From Brumimicrobium aurantiacum (GTDB lineage: Bacteria > Bacteroidota > Bacteroidia > Flavobacteriales_D > Crocinitomicaceae): 64,000 bases of DNA. The position numbers and the translations under genes are program-made. The notes beneath the pieces were generated by a model. It was not told where the DNA came from. It did no database searches and saw only the letters and a list, made by a program, of their open reading frames with translations. The DNA is taken from NCBI RefSeq assembly GCF_003402975.1, contig NZ_QURB01000001.1:186001-250000 (forward strand), written 5' to 3'. Below, one piece after another: positions 8,925-18,086 of this stretch. Position 1 is the stretch's first letter; each line of letters starts with the position of its first letter.

Positions 8925-9746
8925 TTAATTATTCGTTTTTCTAAATTGACTTGGCGTTAAATCAACATATCGTTTAAAGTACTTTGTAAAATGAGAATTA
9001 TCTTTAAATCCGAGCTTATTTCCAATTTCACTCACAGTATCATTCGTATATATCAATCGTCTTTTTGCTTCGTTGATGAGATGTTCAGAAAGCACTGTTG
9101 AAGCTGATTCTCCTATTTCTTTCCGACATATTGCATTGAGGTTTTGTGGCGTCGTATTTAATTTCCCAGCATAAAAACTCACTTTATTCGCTACTTCCTG
9201 ATCATTCTCCAGTAATGCTACAAATTTTCGAAAAATGGTATTCTTACCTTGAGGAGATGAGTTTGGAGTTGATGATTCAAGCAATTTTGCCAAAAGCGCT
9301 TTGAGTAGTCCTTCAATTATAGCACGATTTGCAAGGCTCTTACCTTTTACTTCATCACAGAGCAGTTTAAAAATTTCATCGATTAAAGTTGACGAAGGAA
9401 ACAGACAAGTTTGAGCACTTAACTCTGAAATCAAACGTTTAATTTCTGCATCCAAACAGTTCTCGACAAAGGATTTTTTAATAATAACGACATAACCTTC
9501 GGGAAGGGAGTGAATATCCCAAAAATGGACTTGTTCTTTACGAATAGTAAACACTACAGGGGTTTTGATTTCATATTCAACAGTGTCGATCGTATGAAAA
9601 CCGCTACCTTTTGTTAAGTATATAATTTCAAAATAACTATTGTGTTTATGCGGTAAAGTCTTACGAATGTGTTGTCTAAACGGTGCAACTTTTATTCCTT
9701 CAGATGCTTTGGTTTTATCTTTTATACTGAGTTTAGAATCCATCAT
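8925..9746 (-). CDS. AraC family transcriptional regulator
   Basis: DNA-binding regulator of 273 residues. The N-terminal cupin-like sensor (about residues 15-110) shows HKHNSYFEIIYLTKGSG and VVFTIRKEQVHFW. The C-terminal double helix-turn-helix domain (about 170-270) has LNTTPQNLNAICRKEIG and the family signature region VSEIGNKLGFKDNSHFTKYF, followed by TPSQFRK. Its start overlaps the end of the upstream small membrane-protein gene by 4 nt (ATGA), and the chromate-transporter gene follows downstream on the same strand. It could control either neighbour. The ligand is unknown. Confidence 0.92.
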   Translation of the reverse strand: MMDSKLSIKDKTKASEGIKVAPFRQHIRKTLPHKHNSYFEIIYLTKGSGFHTIDTVEYEIKTPVVFTIRKEQVHFWDIHSLPEGYVVIIKKSFVENCLDAEIKRLISELSAQTCLFPSSTLIDEIFKLLCDEVKGKSLANRAIIEGLLKALLAKLLESSTPNSSPQGKNTIFRKFVALLENDQEVANKVSFYAGKLNTTPQNLNAICRKEIGESASTVLSEHLINEAKRRLIYTNDTVSEIGNKLGFKDNSHFTKYFKRYVDLTPSQFRKTNN

Positions 9747-10225
9747 TTAGCTTCTTTCATCTCTTCAAATAGCCAAACCATTCGATCGAGGAACCACATC
9801 TTTGACAAATAAACAGTAATTGTCCCACTAATTGTAAATACCAAATCCAATTTCCACAAACCAACAATGAGGGCTATTCCACCTAAGGTTTGCAATAGGG
9901 TTAAAATTTTAACTGGGGTATGGTGGTGTGAAGGAACAGGATTCTGTTTACGTTCAGACCAAAACTTTTCACCCAATACCGATTTAGAGCCCCAGTTATT
10001 TAAGTCCTTCGGTTTAGGAAATAGCGTTGGGTTAATGAATAGCCAAATAATGAGAATTGCGATAGGGATTAAGCAATACCAACCAATCCATACGCGTGAC
10101 CAGACTGCCAAAACAATAAATGGAAGTGTTGCAAATCGGGTCCAAATCGACCATGGATTCGTGTGTTTCATCCAGCTATCCCCTTCCAGATTAAATGCTT
10201 TCGCTATTTTCTTTTCTACGCTCAT
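9743..10225 (-). CDS. Small membrane protein, DUF6653-like
   Basis: A 160-residue protein with about four hydrophobic segments (near residues 30-45, 48-66, 108-123 and 126-142). The motif HTNPWSIWTRFATLP near residue 21 and the tail WFLDRMVWLFEEM resemble a conserved membrane family of unknown function that I recall as DUF6653; this assignment is from memory. It is the first gene of a two-gene unit with the AraC regulator (4-nt overlap) and may be regulated with it. No catalytic motif is visible and no function is proposed. Confidence 0.75.
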   Translation of the reverse strand: MSVEKKIAKAFNLEGDSWMKHTNPWSIWTRFATLPFIVLAVWSRVWIGWYCLIPIAILIIWLFINPTLFPKPKDLNNWGSKSVLGEKFWSERKQNPVPSHHHTPVKILTLLQTLGGIALIVGLWKLDLVFTISGTITVYLSKMWFLDRMVWLFEEMKEAK

Positions 10226-10755
10226 TGAATGCGATTCGTGTTTTAAAGTTAAACAAATAGGGTACTAAAATAAACAATAATTACTTCACTCACTTGATAC
10301 TAATATTTCAAACCAAAGAAGAATGGAATAAGTTTCAATCTTTAATCCTGAAAACTCAAATTAAAGCATAATATTTAAGTTAGTGTCAAAGGAAAGAATC
10401 TATAAAAGTAATCCAAAGGAGAAATTACTCAGCACCATTACAACCACAACCTATTCACCAACAATTAGTTAAACTAAAGCATTTTATGTAATATTGTTTT
10501 TTAATAGATTTCTTTGGATTTTTTTCCTGAACTTTACAGGACATCTTAATAAAAGATAAAGCTATTGACTCTAAAAATGATTCTTTAGGGCTAGCAATAT
10601 GGTTTTATTAACGAATTCAATTAATGGAAGTTGATGCGTTTATATAGCAAGAAATTAGAAGAGAATAATTCATTTAAGAAATGAAGAAGAACATTTGAAA
10701 TATATTCATTAAAGTAGTTAAAGAAAGACCTTAACCAATAAAATCAATTTAAATT
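10226..10755. other. Gene-free gap of 530 bp
   Basis: AT-rich sequence between the divergent membrane-protein gene and the T9SS adhesin. I see no convincing ORF, RNA gene, hairpin terminator or recognisable promoter box. It must hold the promoters of both flanking transcription units. No remnant of a known gene was recognised. Confidence 0.5.
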
Positions 10756-13266
10756 ATGAAGTTAATACTCGCCTTTATAGTCTTCGCCTTTTTTTATTCG
10801 CATGCAAATGCACAGACATTTTCAATAGGTGATATAGAATATGGTGTAACATCTACAACAGCACCTTATACTGTGAAAGTTAAAGGACCTTCTGGTTCTA
10901 GCTCAACAACAATAATAATACCAGATAGTGTTACATATACTGGAATTTCCTATGCTGTAACTTCAATTAGCGAATATGCTTTTTCAAATAAACAATTAAC
11001 AAGTGTTACTATACCTAATACGGTAATATCAATAGGTAATTATGCTTTTTCAATTAATCAATTAACAAACGTTATTATCCCCAATTCAGTAATTTCTATT
11101 GGAGGGCATGCTTTTTATCAAAATCAATTGACAAATGTTACTATTCCCAATTCAGTAACTTCTATTGGTAATAATGCTTTTGGATATTCCAATTTATTAA
11201 CTTGTGTCACATCTAAAAGTACAAACCCAGCCAATTTACCCTTCGATACATTTAACAATAATGCAAATATCGGTTTAAAAATTCCACCAAATAGTTCTAC
11301 TGCTTATACCACTGCAGGATGGACTGGATTCAACACTATAACAACAAGCGATAATGCTGATTTTTCTTACTCAGATTTGGTTTACTGTACAAATTCAGTT
11401 GATCCAACACCTACAATAACAGGGGTTCCAGGTGGTACATTTTCAAGTTCAGCTGGGTTAAGCATAGATTCTTCTACAGGTAGCATAGATGTCTCTGCGT
11501 CTCTAACAGGAAGCTATACAGTTACTTATTCGACACCAGGGTCTTGTTCAAATTCATCAAATGTTAATGTTACCATAAATGATTCAAACGGTTTATCTTC
11601 TTTAGTTAGTCTAATTGATAACATCAGTTGTAATGGCTTATTTGATGGATCTGTCTCATTAAATGTAACAGGAGGAACAGCTCCTTATACCTACTTGTGG
11701 AGTAACAATGCGACAACCGAGGATATTACAAATTTAACAGCTGGAAACTATTACGTAACTATTACGGACAATAATGGTTGTACTTCAACTGAATCAGCAA
11801 CAATTACTGAGCCTTCAGCTTTAAGTGCTGCTTCAGTGGAAACTAATGTTTTATGTAATGGTGGTAACAATGGTGAAATCGATTTGACAGTTACAGGTGG
11901 AGTTGCGCCATATACCTATTTGTGGAGTAACAATGCGACAACCGAGGATATTACAGGTTTAACAGCTGGAAACTATTCAGTAACTATAACTGACAATAAT
12001 GGTTGTACTTCAACTGAATCAGCAACAATTACTGAGCCTTCTGAAATTATTATTACATCAAATATAACTAATCTAACATGTTATGGGGATAGTAATGGGG
12101 AAATTGACATAAGCGTTACTGGTGGTACGGCTCCTTATACTTTTTCATGGAGTAACAATGCAACAACTGAGGATTTAAGTGGACTATCAACCTCTGGATA
12201 TTACCAAGTGACAGTCACAGATGTTAACGGGTGTACAGAAACTGATTATTTTTCAGTATCAGCTCCTGATGAAATTAGCTTCTCAACGTTTACTGGAAAT
12301 ATATTTTGCAATGGTGACAGTACTGGTTTAATCCACTTAACAACCTTCGGAGGTACTCCTCCCTATACTTATTTATGGAATAATGGAGCTACTACAGAAG
12401 ACATTTCAGGTCTACCTGAAGGATCATATACCGTTCAAGTTACCGACGTTAATGGATGTACAGGCTCAACTATGTTTGAAATTGATGTTGTAGACATTTA
12501 TCCTCCAATAACAATATGTAAAGACATTACTGTTGCGTTAGATAGTACTGGAGTAGCTACAATTGCATCTAGCGACATAGACGATGGCACTACAGACGAC
12601 TGTTCTATAGAAAGTTACAGTATAGACACTCACTATTTTGACTGTTCTATGCTCGGAGATAATGATGTAACATTAACCGTTACCGACAATAATGGAAATT
12701 CATCTACATGTACTTCTATTGTAACTGTAATTGACAATATTGGGCCAGTACTGGATTGCTTCGACAAAGAAATTATTGGAGAGAAAAGCGACAGTATATA
12801 CATTGTCCCACATTTTGCAGCAAATGGAGATATCATTGCACATGACAATTGTGATGGTACGATTACTAATATTTCTCAATCACCTGCAGCGGGGACTCCA
12901 CTAACACAAGGTTTCCACGACTTTACCTTCACAGTAACAGACCAATCAGGAAACACCACTACTTGCGTGAAAACCGTTCTTGTAAACCCGATTTTAGATA
13001 TCGAAACACAAAATAAGGAGACTTCCTCATTGGTTCTATATCCAAACCCTTCAAGTGAAAAGATCTACTTGCAAAATAATGGTCAACTACAAATGGAGGA
13101 AATGAAAATCTACGATCTTAATGGTAGACTTCTAAAAAGTGTATCGCTAAAACAGATGGATGATGAAATAGGTATCGATATTTCTGATTTAGAAACGGCA
13201 CAGTATATAGTAAAGTTAAAGGCAGAAAATGGGACTATTATCATCAAAAAACTAATTAAGAACTAA
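10756..13266 (+). CDS. T9SS-secreted surface protein with BspA-type LRR, four SprB repeats and HYR-like domain
   Basis: Large exported, probably cell-surface protein (836 residues). A signal peptide ends at HANAQ (residue 20). Then come BspA-type LRR_5 repeats (about 68-152, with TSIGNNAF and VTIPNSV units), a bridging segment (about 205-275), four SprB repeats of about 75 residues (about 286-578; each has a GG-x-APYTY-type core and a VTDxNGCT-like end), and a HYR-like region (about 582-745, [11 protein letters not shown]). A T9SS type A sorting domain closes it (about 755-836, [12 protein letters not shown]). SprB repeats are known from the gliding adhesin SprB; LRR_5 units often mediate adhesion. 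SprB units 1 and 2 are almost identical at DNA level, suggesting recent internal duplication. A strong terminator follows. The target of adhesion is unknown. Confidence 0.9.
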   Translation: MKLILAFIVFAFFYSHANAQTFSIGDIEYGVTSTTAPYTVKVKGPSGSSSTTIIIPDSVTYTGISYAVTSISEYAFSNKQLTSVTIPNTVISIGNYAFSINQLTNVIIPNSVISIGGHAFYQNQLTNVTIPNSVTSIGNNAFGYSNLLTCVTSKSTNPANLPFDTFNNNANIGLKIPPNSSTAYTTAGWTGFNTITTSDNADFSYSDLVYCTNSVDPTPTITGVPGGTFSSSAGLSIDSSTGSIDVSASLTGSYTVTYSTPGSCSNSSNVNVTINDSNGLSSLVSLIDNISCNGLFDGSVSLNVTGGTAPYTYLWSNNATTEDITNLTAGNYYVTITDNNGCTSTESATITEPSALSAASVETNVLCNGGNNGEIDLTVTGGVAPYTYLWSNNATTEDITGLTAGNYSVTITDNNGCTSTESATITEPSEIIITSNITNLTCYGDSNGEIDISVTGGTAPYTFSWSNNATTEDLSGLSTSGYYQVTVTDVNGCTETDYFSVSAPDEISFSTFTGNIFCNGDSTGLIHLTTFGGTPPYTYLWNNGATTEDISGLPEGSYTVQVTDVNGCTGSTMFEIDVVDIYPPITICKDITVALDSTGVATIASSDIDDGTTDDCSIESYSIDTHYFDCSMLGDNDVTLTVTDNNGNSSTCTSIVTVIDNIGPVLDCFDKEIIGEKSDSIYIVPHFAANGDIIAHDNCDGTITNISQSPAAGTPLTQGFHDFTFTVTDQSGNTTTCVKTVLVNPILDIETQNKETSSLVLYPNPSSEKIYLQNNGQLQMEEMKIYDLNGRLLKSVSLKQMDDEIGIDISDLETAQYIVKLKAENGTIIIKKLIKN
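11686..12041 (+). repeat. Internal direct DNA repeat (131 bp, period 225 bp) in the adhesin gene
   Basis: Bases 11686-11816 recur at 11911-12041 with only a handful of mismatches, in frame (225 bp = 75 codons). The repeat covers the core and end of SprB units 1 and 2. The other two SprB units are diverged at DNA level, so this pair is a young duplication that could expand or contract by recombination. Confidence 0.85.
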
Positions 13267-13288
13267 TCTATAACTTTAATCTTAAAGG

Positions 13289-13321
13289 AATAGCCTCCAA
13301 ATTAATTTGGAGGCTATTTTT
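13289..13321 (+). terminator. Intrinsic terminator after the T9SS adhesin
   Basis: A perfect inverted repeat: AATAGCCTCCAAATT at 13289-13303 is followed directly by its complement at 13304-13318. The likely hairpin has a GCCTCC/GGAGGC core and an AT-rich tip. A run of five T (13317-13321) follows. It lies 22 nt after the adhesin stop. Because it is symmetric, it may also act for the convergent barrel gene. Confidence 0.88.
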
Positions 13322-13400
13322 CCTTAAAAGCTTTTGTCAAGTCCCCTCTTATAGGTTATGACAATAAATAATTAAATGAGGATGAAACTAAAACATCTAG

Positions 13401-14252
13401 TTAATTCGCATTAAATCGATAAGAAATTCCAGCTGAAACAGTTCCAAAATGCAACCAGTTTCTTGTATAACCATCTCCAGGTCCATTTTCATTATCTGAA
13501 GTTCCAACAGCTCCTCCAGCTAGATATCTTACATTAAAAAAAGTCTCGAAATTTCTATTGATTTCAAATCCTGTTCTTAAACTAGCATCTACAATTGCCC
13601 CTGTTATTTCATTGTCACTTCCGTTCAAATAGCTAATTGGCGCATACATTCCATCAACTTCAAATTCACCAAAAAAGCTTTCTGAAAAATATCTTCGTCC
13701 TCTCATTTTAAAGGCTGGAACAGGACCTACATCTCTATTGGTTCTATATAAACTCCCATCTGTTGATTCGAAAGAGATCGTTGCATTTCGAATTTGGAGG
13801 GACGCACCAATTTCAAATGAATTTTTACTATCTTTTTTAATCATTTCCCTCATGTAACTCACGCGATAAAAAGGAAATCCATACAATAGGTTTACTGCAG
13901 AACCAGCTGGAAAAACCAAATCATTCACTTCTAAATCATTGTTTAGAGTAACGGTAGATTCTAATTTAAGAGGTTGATAAAGTAAGACAAACGTGTTTCT
14001 ATTTTTTGAAATTTCGGCCGTAAAGCGTTTAAAAGGGAACAAAACATCCTGACCTCCATCTTTGGCATAATCGAAATAAGTTCCATCTTGATCAAATTGA
14101 ACTTTGTGAGAGAGTACAGACAAAAAACCAAACTCTGAACCGACTTTAAATTCTATTCCTTGATCAGTAACTCCTTCAATCTCATTTTGGCTTTGAGCAT
14201 AAACAGCTGTTCCTAAGAATAAAAATGTGAATAGTTGTACTACTTTTTTCAT
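13401..14252 (-). CDS. Secreted outer-membrane beta-barrel-like protein
   Basis: A 283-residue protein with a clear signal peptide (cut after LGTAVYAQ, about residue 20). The mature part has alternating polar and hydrophobic strands, repeated aromatic-rich stretches (YGFPFYRVSYMREM, WLHFGTVSAGISYRF) and an aromatic near-C-terminal strand, as expected for an outer-membrane beta-barrel. No enzymatic motif is visible. It stands alone on the minus strand, facing the adhesin gene with a shared terminator between them. I do not recognise a named family, and the function is unknown. Confidence 0.65.
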   Translation of the reverse strand: MKKVVQLFTFLFLGTAVYAQSQNEIEGVTDQGIEFKVGSEFGFLSVLSHKVQFDQDGTYFDYAKDGGQDVLFPFKRFTAEISKNRNTFVLLYQPLKLESTVTLNNDLEVNDLVFPAGSAVNLLYGFPFYRVSYMREMIKKDSKNSFEIGASLQIRNATISFESTDGSLYRTNRDVGPVPAFKMRGRRYFSESFFGEFEVDGMYAPISYLNGSDNEITGAIVDASLRTGFEINRNFETFFNVRYLAGGAVGTSDNENGPGDGYTRNWLHFGTVSAGISYRFNAN

Positions 14253-14737
14253 GAGTATTGAATTTAAATTTGTTTTCTATTTCGATTAAATAAAATACAA
14301 ATCAGCATTCAAAATGTTCGTTGAAGACTATGCAATTTTCGTCTATTTTGAAGAGTTTTTTCAATATTTATCGTAAACTTCACTTGTAAATCAAGAGGAT
14401 GATCACGCTTTTAGTTGGAACTATTTCAAATATATTAAACCTGAATTTTAAGCCGTTGAAACGGCTGGGGATTGAGAGGGCTAATTCTATTGAATGAGGG
14501 ATGATCTCTCACTAAATGATTTTGTGAATCACCCAAAAGTGGTTTCAACCACTTACTTGAACATACCCAAATTAACACTACCCAACAGTCCCGAGTTCAC
14601 AAACTCCATATATTCTCTTACACCAAAGTGTAGGATTCCTTTTGTGTGTGAAGTAGAAAGCACCACAGCAGTCCCAATAAATTGATGTTATTACAAACTT
14701 AAATTTAACAGAATGAAAAAGAAAATGAACTACAAAA
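14253..14737. other. Gene-free gap rich in small palindromes
   Basis: A 485-bp gap without a credible gene. Its right part (14451-14632) contains at least four hairpins: AGCCGTTGAAACGGCT at 14451-14466, AAGTGGTT/AACCACTT at 14537-14554, GAGTT/AACTC at 14593-14606 and TACAC/GTGTA at 14619-14632. Repetitive-extragenic-palindrome clusters of this kind are common in Bacteroidota. A 63-codon ORF inside it overlaps the hairpins and is probably not coding. Confidence 0.6.
14451..14554. repeat. REP-like hairpins
   Basis: Two perfect inverted repeats with 2-nt tips: AGCCGTT-GA-AACGGCT (14451-14466) and AAGTGGTT-TC-AACCACTT (14537-14554). They share a GTT/AAC stem top. No transposase of the REP-associated (RAYT) type is present in the window. 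Confidence 0.65.
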
Positions 14738-15406
14738 TCACTTCAACTGTTCCAACACCTTCTTTTTGAACATCTCAAAATCATCATAATTATTTGGTGA
14801 ATCTTTGATTTGATCGTAATAAAAGGCATTATTCTCTTGTGGGTAAATGATAATTGTTTCTCCAAACCTTAAATCAAAAAGTTTCATATTGACTAAAAGA
14901 TGTGCATAATCTTCGGGACTGGCTGAAAAAACCCAATCAAAGGTGTTTTCATAACATGTTATAATACCTTGGGCTGTCAAATAGGGATAATTTCTAGATT
15001 CTACAACTGTATTTTCTGTCGCATTTTGATCTTTGGTTAACACCATCAAGGTCAACCTGACTTTTACATCCTCACTATTTTCATTCACAACTTCACCGAT
15101 TCGAACACCTTTAAAGTTGCCTTTTTCACTTTCAATTGTAAATGGCAAACTAGAAACAGCATAATCATATTTAGCAACAGGAAATGGTGATTTATTAAGT
15201 GGGTAACTGTTTAAAACCTCGTTAAATTGAGCGTAAACATCAAGGTCTTGTTGATACATTTCTTTATCCCACTGACTACTATCAATATGTTGATTTGCCC
15301 TAACTTCTAAAGCCTCCTTTGACCATGGTTCAGCATTCGAATTTGATTGTTTACAAGAACTAAGCAAGACAACAAGCGCAACAATAAATACCTCTCCACC
15401 TTTCAT
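14738..15406 (-). CDS. Lipoprotein of unknown function
   Basis: A 222-residue product with a lipoprotein signal (VVLLSSCKQ, Cys18 lipidated). The Asp-free residues after the cysteine (KQSNSN) are compatible with envelope anchoring; final location is not certain. The mature part is mostly mixed alpha/beta with segments such as GVRIGEVVNENSEDVKVRLT that look like a beta-sandwich. No domain, metal site or catalytic motif was recognised. It is apparently monocistronic, with the next gene on the same strand starting 84 nt away. Confidence 0.7.
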   Translation of the reverse strand: MKGGEVFIVALVVLLSSCKQSNSNAEPWSKEALEVRANQHIDSSQWDKEMYQQDLDVYAQFNEVLNSYPLNKSPFPVAKYDYAVSSLPFTIESEKGNFKGVRIGEVVNENSEDVKVRLTLMVLTKDQNATENTVVESRNYPYLTAQGIITCYENTFDWVFSASPEDYAHLLVNMKLFDLRFGETIIIYPQENNAFYYDQIKDSPNNYDDFEMFKKKVLEQLK

Positions 15407-15490
15407 AGCATTCTATTTTTAAACCGTATAAATTTATTAGAAATACATCAAAAAACCCATTTAACGCAAAAAAAAGAATACTTCAAATAA

Positions 15491-16012
15491 TCAATTTCTT
15501 CTAACGTCTTCTAATAATTTCCAGTTCAAAGGTAAATCTCCATCGCCTTTATGCAGAACAGATATATCACCAGTTGATTCCAAAACAACGGCTTCAACTT
15601 CACTAAAATCTAGCACGTTGGCTTCTCTTAATTTAGCTATCAATTGAGATTCCTTAATTCTTGCCTTTTTCAAATTATCATAGAGAATTTTGTCCTTTTC
15701 CATCAATAGAATTGGCTTATTGGAGATCAACTTATTAATTGCAGGAGATCTTCGTTGAAGAACAGAAAATAGCCAAGTTAAACCTAACAAACTAGCAATT
15801 GCAATAGCACCATGAACTATACTCGTGTTTGAAGTTAAAATTGAGGAGATAACACTCCCTATGGCAATGGTAGAAGCAAAATCGAAGGCCGTAAACTTAG
15901 CAAAAGAGCGTAATCCGACAATTCGTGTGAGGAAAATAACCACGATAAAAATCATCAAACTTCCAACAATTGTTTCCCAAATAGGGTCTTTGACATTATA
16001 AATCCAATCCAT
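15491..16012 (-). CDS. YetF/DUF421-family membrane protein
   Basis: A 173-residue inner-membrane protein of the DUF421 (YetF/YcaP) family. Three N-terminal membrane segments (about residues 13-30, 42-60 and 66-85) include the family-type stretch RIVGLRSFAKFTAFDFASTIAIGS. The cytoplasmic C-terminal part holds LLMEKDKILYDNLKKARIKE and ESQLIAKLREANVLDFSEVEAVVLE, as in the family's conserved beta-alpha domain. Members are linked to sporulation and spore germination in Bacillus, but the biochemical role is unknown. No functional partner is evident next to it. Confidence 0.88.
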   Translation of the reverse strand: MDWIYNVKDPIWETIVGSLMIFIVVIFLTRIVGLRSFAKFTAFDFASTIAIGSVISSILTSNTSIVHGAIAIASLLGLTWLFSVLQRRSPAINKLISNKPILLMEKDKILYDNLKKARIKESQLIAKLREANVLDFSEVEAVVLESTGDISVLHKGDGDLPLNWKLLEDVRRN

Positions 16013-16067
16013 TATATAAAGTGTATTTGTAGGTTTATAGAAATGTGTTTTTCACAAATCCATTGTT

Positions 16068-16745
16068 TTAATAAACATCAGAAGAATCTACTTTAACGAA
16101 TGATTCTCCATCGTGTTTAAAGTACACTTTATTTGGGCCTTTCCAAAATTTAGAATTGTTTTTAAGTACAAAAAAATCGTTAATCAATTCAAAAGTCAAT
16201 GAATAGGAGCAATCAGAATTAGACTTTCCAGAACACATATTCCATCCACTTCCACATCTCGAAAGTTGAACATTGGCGACTATTTTTCCTTTGACTGGAT
16301 CTAAAATAAGGAGTCCAACTGTCTCACCAGAATAATAACCCCATTCACTATCGATTCGTTGTGAAGTTTTCCAAAACGCCCCTATTTCATTTACATTGTC
16401 GTGCGTAAAATCAGTCATTAAAAAAGTAGAATGTGCCCTCCAAATTGTCTTAACGGGGTTAAAATCTTTCGAAAGATAAATCATTTTTTTACGATTTGTA
16501 TCATCTACAATGAAACAGTATCTACCTATACGGGAATCGAAATATAAAATTGGAATGGACTCCTCTTGACTTCTTGAAATGATCCTTATTTTATCCTGTT
16601 CAAGTAGTTTTTCGAATTTGGAATATTTAATTGCTTTTTCTTCACACGGTTCACTTTTTAACTTATCATTAAAAGTCCATTTTTCTCCTTGTCCCAAGAC
16701 AACAAGAGAAGAATTCAAAAGTATTAACAGCAACATTGCTTTCAT
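16068..16745 (-). CDS. Secreted protein of unknown function
   Basis: A 225-residue protein with a signal peptide (cut after LVVLGQ, about residue 19). The mature part contains a beta-rich stretch with MTDFTHDNVNEIGAFW, which recalls the calcium-binding D-x-[TN]-x-D/N-x-x-E turns of FG-GAP or EF-like loops, and four clustered cysteines (about residues 170-188), two in CGSGWNMC, that may form disulfides. No family was recognised. The start lies 1 nt from the stop of the CrtO-like gene upstream, so the two are probably co-transcribed. Confidence 0.65.
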   Translation of the reverse strand: MKAMLLLILLNSSLVVLGQGEKWTFNDKLKSEPCEEKAIKYSKFEKLLEQDKIRIISRSQEESIPILYFDSRIGRYCFIVDDTNRKKMIYLSKDFNPVKTIWRAHSTFLMTDFTHDNVNEIGAFWKTSQRIDSEWGYYSGETVGLLILDPVKGKIVANVQLSRCGSGWNMCSGKSNSDCSYSLTFELINDFFVLKNNSKFWKGPNKVYFKHDGESFVKVDSSDVY

Positions 16746-16746
16746 A

Positions 16747-17211
16747 TTATTGAACCTTTATTGATTTTCGTTTCAACAATAAATCAATTCGTCTTTTGTT
16801 TTCCTGCTGTAATAAGGAAGGATATAGATTCATTAAAACATTCGGGATAATAATGATAAATGCAAACAACCAATTTTCATTAATTCCTTTATAAATAGCA
16901 AATCCAACGACAAAAACAAATCCAATTAAATGACCAATTTCAGCTTTTGTCATTTCATATCGAATAGTTGAAAGCTCAACTTTTTTTCCCTTTAATTTCA
17001 AATCCGGATTAAAAAACTTAAAGAAAGTATTTCTAACTATCCATTTGAAATATTTTAATCCTATCCATTTATTAAAGCTACGATTTGGAATAAAATTCAT
17101 ATGAGACAACGTTTGATAATAGTCGGTTTTTTCTAACACACTATTTCCAATTATTCCAACGATCCAAGAAATAAATGAAATGGAAATACCGAATGTCAAA
17201 TAATGAACCAT
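16747..17211 (-). CDS. CrtO-like (glycosyl-diaponeurosporenoate acyltransferase family) membrane protein
   Basis: A 154-residue membrane protein with an N-terminal segment (about 3-24) and two C-terminal segments (about 94-110 and 115-132). The pattern of a soluble loop with KTDYYQ, SFNKWIGLKYFKWIVRNTFFK, then EIGHLIGFVFVVGFAIY and NVLMNLYPSLLQQENKRRI resembles the CrtO acyltransferase family (staphyloxanthin pathway) as I remember it. In Bacteroidota such proteins are widespread away from carotenoid genes, and the acyl acceptor is unknown. No carotenoid gene is present nearby. The only likely operon partner is the secreted protein gene 1 nt downstream. Confidence 0.6.
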   Translation of the reverse strand: MVHYLTFGISISFISWIVGIIGNSVLEKTDYYQTLSHMNFIPNRSFNKWIGLKYFKWIVRNTFFKFFNPDLKLKGKKVELSTIRYEMTKAEIGHLIGFVFVVGFAIYKGINENWLFAFIIIIPNVLMNLYPSLLQQENKRRIDLLLKRKSIKVQ

Positions 17212-17295
17212 CTGTTAAAAATAATGATAATTAAGATAAAACATACTTCAAACCAGCAATTTGAATATTATCCAAACTTTGCTTAACTAGCTATA

Positions 17296-17907
17296 CTATA
17301 AAAAACTCAATACCAAAGCAACGTTATGGAAGTAAATTGACTGTATCATGGGATTTTGGTTCACATTCATCAACCCATAAGAGTATCTCAATTCGGCACC
17401 CAAATTAAAATAGTTGAGTGGTTTTTCTAATCCTATTCCAACATCAATTGCGATATCATAACTGGAAGAATAAACCGATGGATCACTTGAATTGTTGTTG
17501 AGGGGTAGTCTAAAATTTGGACCAATTAAAAGATATGGATTCAAATGTTGACCTTCTTTTGTAAATACGAAATGTGGCATAAATTCAAGGCTTAAAGGTA
17601 AAACCTCATATCGTGAATTATCCGTATTTTCGAAATTCACATAACTATTGTTGAATGATAATTCAGCTTTAGGTGATATTGACATGAATTTATTGATTTT
17701 ATAATCAGCCAAAACTCCAAGCCGAAATCCGATGTTGTTTTCAAGCGACACCTCCTCATTCAAATCATGTTTTGTAAATACATTAGACTGATTCACCCCG
17801 AGATTAAAACCAAACTTTAATCTTTTTTCCTGTTCAACCAAATCTCTTTGAGAATAGGAAGAATAGGAAATGAACAACAACGAAACTAAAAACACTATTT
17901 TTCTCAC
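17296..17907 (-). CDS. PorT-like outer-membrane beta-barrel protein
   Basis: A 203-residue protein with a signal peptide (cut after SYSSYSQ, about residue 19). The barrel begins with LKFGFNLGVNQSNVF, a typical first strand of the OMP_b-brl_2 (PorT-like) family. It continues with GFRLGVLADYKINKFMSISPKAELSF, LLIGPNFRLPL and AIDVGIGLEKPL, and ends in an aromatic/hydrophobic strand (FHNVALVLSFL). About eight strands would fit the length. Substrate and partners are unknown. It is monocistronic, with 84 nt to the next gene downstream. Confidence 0.8.
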   Translation of the reverse strand: MRKIVFLVSLLFISYSSYSQRDLVEQEKRLKFGFNLGVNQSNVFTKHDLNEEVSLENNIGFRLGVLADYKINKFMSISPKAELSFNNSYVNFENTDNSRYEVLPLSLEFMPHFVFTKEGQHLNPYLLIGPNFRLPLNNNSSDPSVYSSSYDIAIDVGIGLEKPLNYFNLGAELRYSYGLMNVNQNPMIQSIYFHNVALVLSFL

Positions 17908-18086
17908 AGTTATGAATTTAAAATTAAGTAGTGTTTCGCCATATATTCAGGATTATTTTGAATATAAACGAAGATATATCTCAGTTATTGTCCACTCCTA
18001 TTCAGGCCACAAGTCACGAAAACTTATGTCTAATTTTTTCTTTTAAAACGTTCATCTCTCTCTTTTTAGTCATGATTTAATCTAAT

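Noticed and set aside
11686-12041. Direct repeats considered as a CRISPR array
   Set aside because: Only two copies of 131 bp, in frame within a coding sequence; they encode SprB units.
14494-14685. 63-codon ORF on the plus strand
   Set aside because: It runs through the palindrome cluster, has no recognisable domain and no start-site support.
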